DNA from: Zygnema cylindricum
Lineage: Eukaryota > Streptophyta > Zygnematophyceae > Zygnematales > Zygnemataceae
Direction of reading: 5' to 3'
Assembly (NCBI GenBank): GCA_037447655.1
Contig: JBBHKE010003325.1
Span: 1 to 32,500, forward strand
Length of the DNA stretch: 32,500 nucleotides
Shown here: positions 29,002 to 32,500 of the stretch, one piece after another
How the letters are laid out: the number at the start of each line of letters is the position of its first letter
Numbering within the stretch: the stretch's first letter is position 1
Position numbers and translations under genes: made by a program
Notes under the pieces: model-generated
What the model saw: only the letters and a program-made list of their open reading frames with translations
Told to the model about the DNA's origin: nothing
Database searches by the model: none

Positions 29002-29867
29002 CTGTATTTTCACTAGGTAACCTAAGCTAAACTCCATGCGAAATACTTGCACACCAAGGAGATGGTTTGATGGAGACAAGCTACAAATAAGACAGCAAGC
29101 AGCCATATACATCCAAAATCCTGCTCCAAAAGTTCATTCAAGCCACAAACAAAAAACAAACATCATCCAAAAGGAATACATCAAACGATGCCCGAGACAT
29201 ATATAAACATTTACACACATAACCGAACAAATTGAAAGGCTTGACAGAACAAACTGTAGAATTCATCGATGATGTAAAACACATCACCGCACGAAACAAC
29301 AACATAGAAATCACCAATCAACATACGAATTTCTGAAAAAGACGGAGCTTCAGCCTCACATGCATTCGACAAACGTCTCTCTATACTGAGCATCCTCGTT
29401 ATGCCGCTGAAGCAGAGGGATGCCCCCGACTCGGTCCGATTTTTTGTCTTTAGCATGCGCATCTCTTGCATCCTCTCTCATGCAATGGAATCGACACAAC
29501 CGAGTGAGAGAGGGAGAGAGAGTAACAATGGAATCCAATAACGTTTCTTTGCAAAAAAAAGTACAAATACAATGATAAAAAAGACGTTGTAAAAACCTTA
29601 TTGATAAGGACCACGCCAGAGGGACAAGTATGGTCTGAAGGAAAGATAATAGTCGCGGGCGACCCGGTTCTTTGCCCTTTGGTTGCTAAGGGCCTTTCGT
29701 TTTTGTACATTACTATGTGTAATGCGATAGTACTGTACGTATTTTGTACGGCCATTTTACGTGATGGTATCACTGACATTATGGTGGTGACTTAGTGTGA
29801 CGCGATAGCACTTACCGCTCCGAACACTCGCGTTTGGGAGACCAAACTTCAAGTCAAAGTGAAAAGT

Positions 29868-29975
29868 ACGGTTCTGAATCGAGCGATTTTAGGTGTGAAG
29901 GTCGCGTGTGAAGAAGGGGTCCACTTCGCCTTTCACTCCTTTCACTCCAATTTCGCTTTACGAAGCCTCGCGCCG
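29868..29975 (-). repeat. Dispersed GC-rich repeat, copy 2
   Basis: The reverse complement matches 6356-6475, including TCGTAAAGCGAAATTGGA, GTGAAAGGAGTGAAAGGCGA and ACACGCGACCTTCACACCTA. It lacks the full CGCCGCGCGGCG core. Confidence 0.7.
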
Positions 29976-29990
29976 TTACTGTACGTCACT

Positions 29991-30157
29991 ACCAGCTGCA
30001 GTAGCACTAGCACTACCAGCTAGCTGCAGTAGCAACTGCACTAGTACTGGCAGCAGCAGTAACTAGTACTACCAGCTGCAGTAGCACTAGTACTACCAGC
30101 TGCAGTAGCAACTGCACTAGTACTGGCAGCAGCAATAACTAGTACTACCAGCTGCAG
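29991..30157. repeat. Minisatellite of about 76-80 bp, two units
   Basis: Units start CTGCAGTAGCACTAG at 29996 and 30076. Each contains GCAACTGCACTAGTACTGGC and smaller CTAGTACTACCAGCTG repeats. Open frames across it (Ser/Ala/Thr) are artefacts. Confidence 0.85.
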
Positions 30158-30380
30158 CACACCGCCAATCGCTATTAGCGTTGTGTACGCTAATCCCGTC
30201 CCGCTTTTTTTTGTTTTTATTCTCAAATAGAATTATCCACACTATTTAAAAAAAAAACCCTAATTCCTAATTAGAGTAATCGATTTCTTCCAAAATTTCC
30301 AAATTCCCAATTAGCGTACACCACACTAAATAATTGTATACGCTATTCAAACGTACACATTAATAGCGATTGGCGGTGTA
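30158..30380. mobile_element. TACACCG-family MITE, 223 bp
   Basis: Ends CACACCGCCAATCGCTATTA and TAATAGCGATTGGCGGTGTA form a near-perfect inverted repeat. It lies next to the minisatellite. Confidence 0.75.
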
Positions 30381-30503
30381 GTGTAAAGATAGTGAGAACA
30401 CGACAACGAGGTGTGATGTGACGGGATCGCACGCGCCAAAATTAAAAGTACGATACTATTGATAACACGATACATCGTACAGTCGCCAACATTGAAATTA
30501 CGG

Positions 30504-31122
30504 TACACCGCGAATCGTAATTAGAGTAAAGAAAATATTAGAGTAAAAAAACATAAAAAAAACAATTAGAGTTATGAACGCTAATTTGTGTGATAGAACT
30601 TTTTCACAGAGGAAGTTTACTCTAATTTATTTAAGTACTATATATTGGGTTATATAGGCAATAATTATTCGGGCTGTAATTATAAACACTAAATTACGTA
30701 GACGTACAAAATCTGTTAGTCTGAATAGTTTTGACGTCATTGTGGCGTTAGTATTATTTGTCGCGCTGAATGTCAAGTAATGTTCACACTGACGACGATG
30801 TTGTCGACAGACGAGACTTATGCGAACGTTTTTTTTTCGATGTGATTGATTTTTTTGTTTAGTGCGATTTCACATGCGAGCGAGATTCTATTAAATCATT
30901 ATTTGTAACTTTTACTTATAAAAGTACAATTTTGCACGGTCGGACGTCGTCCGTACTCCACACTATTTAAAACGAACCTATATTATTTTTTTTTACGCTA
31001 ATTAAACCTTACAATAAATAGTATAATGGAAACTTTATAATCATTTACTCTATTTAAGGTGATAAAGTCGAAATTTAGGGCGATCGAATTGGCGTTATTT
31101 ACTCTAATTACGATTCGCGGGT
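30504..31122. mobile_element. TACACCG-family element, GAATCGTAATTAGAG subtype, copy 2, inverted
   Basis: Ends TACACCGCGAATCGTAATTA and TCTAATTACGATTCGCGG. The interior is the reverse complement of 24669-25357. The linker at 30381-30503 matches the one at 24292-24668. Confidence 0.7.
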
Positions 31123-31125
31123 TAG

Positions 31126-31558
31126 AGTACGGATATTGAGAACACGACAACGTTGCGTGATGTGACTAGATCGCACGCGCAAAAAATAAAAGTACAACAC
31201 TGTATGTTACTCTACCGGCATTGATAACACGACATTTTGGCGTGAAGTCGAATTTGTCTAGTTGTTTATCATACCATTACAACCACGTGAAATACAACAA
31301 ATATGATTGTACCACGTGTCTCTTTTCATTACATCAAAATTAGAACATGACAAGGCCAATCAAAACTCAAATCACTCAACGGATCACGATCCTACAAAAA
31401 ATCAATTGACGATCAATTATCGTTGTCACCAAAGACCCTAATCAAAACTCAAAGCACTCAACGGCTCAAGATCTTACACAAAAAAAACCGAAGATCAATT
31501 ATCGTTGTCACTAGAGACGAATGCGACTAGAATGCTTTCCCTTTTTAGAAAAAGGGCA
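31126..31558 (-). repeat. Dispersed repeat D, copy 2, with internal duplication
   Basis: The reverse complement matches 23408-23756. Unlike copy 1 it has an 82-bp internal tandem duplication (31358-31521) starting AATCAAAACTCAAA. It ends at the palindrome CCCTTTTTAGAAAAAGGG, immediately before an hAT-like element. Confidence 0.7.
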
Positions 31559-31568
31559 AAGAAAAAAT

Positions 31569-32442
31569 TAGTGTTGTGTATCGGTAAAAATTTGTCGATA
31601 ACCGATATGGGTCTAATCGATATATTGGTACGATACATCGCTATCGGTGTTATCGCCGATAAATAACCGATATCTATCGGTTATTTATTGGCGATAACAC
31701 CAATATCGATAACTATCTGCGATATATGTATGGACCGTATAGATAAATGTACTACCAGATCACTCAACTGGACGTGTTATTCCCCTGGTGGCCCTACTCA
31801 CAACCCCTATCTACTAGGTGCATACTCTTCAGATCATTTGTACAAGCCAAAAGTACAGTAGTCGTCATAAGATATGTACGACTTTAGTACGGCTCCAGTT
31901 AAAACGATGTACCTTTCACATCTAACACCATGGCTTTGTCCCTTTCTTCCTTGAGATCCACTGGAAACATGCCACGTGTCAATCTGTCGGTTTTTTTGGC
32001 ATAAGTCGCCAAAAGAGCCATTCTGGGATGCCGACGCTCACGCTGGCCGTCCGCTTGTATTTTCTCATTGAAAGTCATCTGTTCAATTTCGGCGGCGCGC
32101 AAAATGTTCTTTTGCGTCCGTTGTACTTTGTGTCCGCCGTCCTTTTACCGTTCCATGATCATCAGTTTGTCGGTACAATGTCGTACGTTCCCGTAAAATT
32201 TATGTTCAGTTAATCGGACAGAAAGTACTACGAAGTGCAACGTAATTTTTCGTCAAAGTCTGTACATTTCCAGTAAAAAACCATACATTTCCTTAAAATT
32301 TCCGCTAAGTTTACCGGACGAAAAGTACTCCGAACAAAAAGTACAGAAAGTACAAAAATATCGGGAGGTCTGACCGTTTGATAACCAATAACTATCGATA
32401 TCGGTGTTATCACGATAAGTTTTTTACCGATACACAACACTA
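31569..32442. mobile_element. hAT-like non-autonomous element, copy 5
   Basis: Ends TAGTGTTGTGTATCGGTAAA and TTTACCGATACACAACACTA. The flanks match poorly as an 8-bp duplication, so they have diverged. The minus-strand frame at 32102-31899 contains RERRHPRMALLATYAKK and DLKEERDKAM, homologous to copy 2. Confidence 0.75.
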
Positions 32443-32500
32443 ACAAATACCCGTAGTTGAACACATATTCACAATTCACACTACAAATGGATGATGAATG

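Noticed and set aside
29601-29795. Open plus-strand frame, and an overlapping minus-strand frame at 29450-29779
   Set aside because: Both look mildly coding but exclude each other. The plus frame lacks an ATG, and no convincing splice sites support either.

Overview
This window looks like nuclear DNA of a eukaryote. It has very low coding density, AT-rich intergenic DNA, long pyrimidine and (AT)n tracts, diverged satellites and many small DNA transposons without transposase genes. The one gene I can name is interrupted by two spliceosomal-type introns. Its product, HslU, is a bacterial-type protease subunit that many protists and algae keep in the mitochondrion. The clustered ACGT-core boxes resemble plant or algal promoters, so an alga or related protist is a reasonable but weak guess. 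No tRNA, rRNA, CRISPR array, operon or prokaryotic feature was seen.

Left end (1-2900): the 5' part of an hslU gene on the minus strand. Exon 1 (2633-2483) encodes a probable mitochondrial presequence, exon 2 (1114-1010) the start of the HslU N domain, and exon 3 (16-1) runs off the window. Both introns are phase 1 and the reading frame joins across them. Intron 1 holds a decayed second copy of exon 2. Intron 2 holds a 101-bp tandem duplication. Seven CACGTG-type boxes and a TGACGTCA palindrome surround exon 1.

Middle and right (2900-32500): a mosaic of non-autonomous DNA transposons. (i) hAT-like elements with TAGTG...CACTA termini and 8-bp target duplications: 4001-4870, 5441-6335, 20724-21194, 21273-22065 and 31569-32442. 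(ii) PIF/Harbinger-like elements with GGGTG...CACCC termini and 3-bp TTA-type duplications: 3025-3809, 13910-14786, 17818-18793, and a truncated one at 26952-27315. (iii) A family with TACACCG...CGGTGTA termini, at least ten copies. Several are nested: at 3005-4891 a family (iii) element was split by one element of each other type. A composite block at 23408-25357 recurs in inverted orientation at 30158-31558.

Between the elements are a few GC-richer islands with short coding-like frames: 11753-11902, 16600-17024, 18862-18987, 22298-23001 and 28901-29001. Some have good splice sites, but none matches a protein family with certainty and all are given low confidence. Nothing suggests that these islands act together as a pathway. 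The best leads are the hslU gene model with its decaying duplicated exon, and the nested, apparently undescribed small transposon families.
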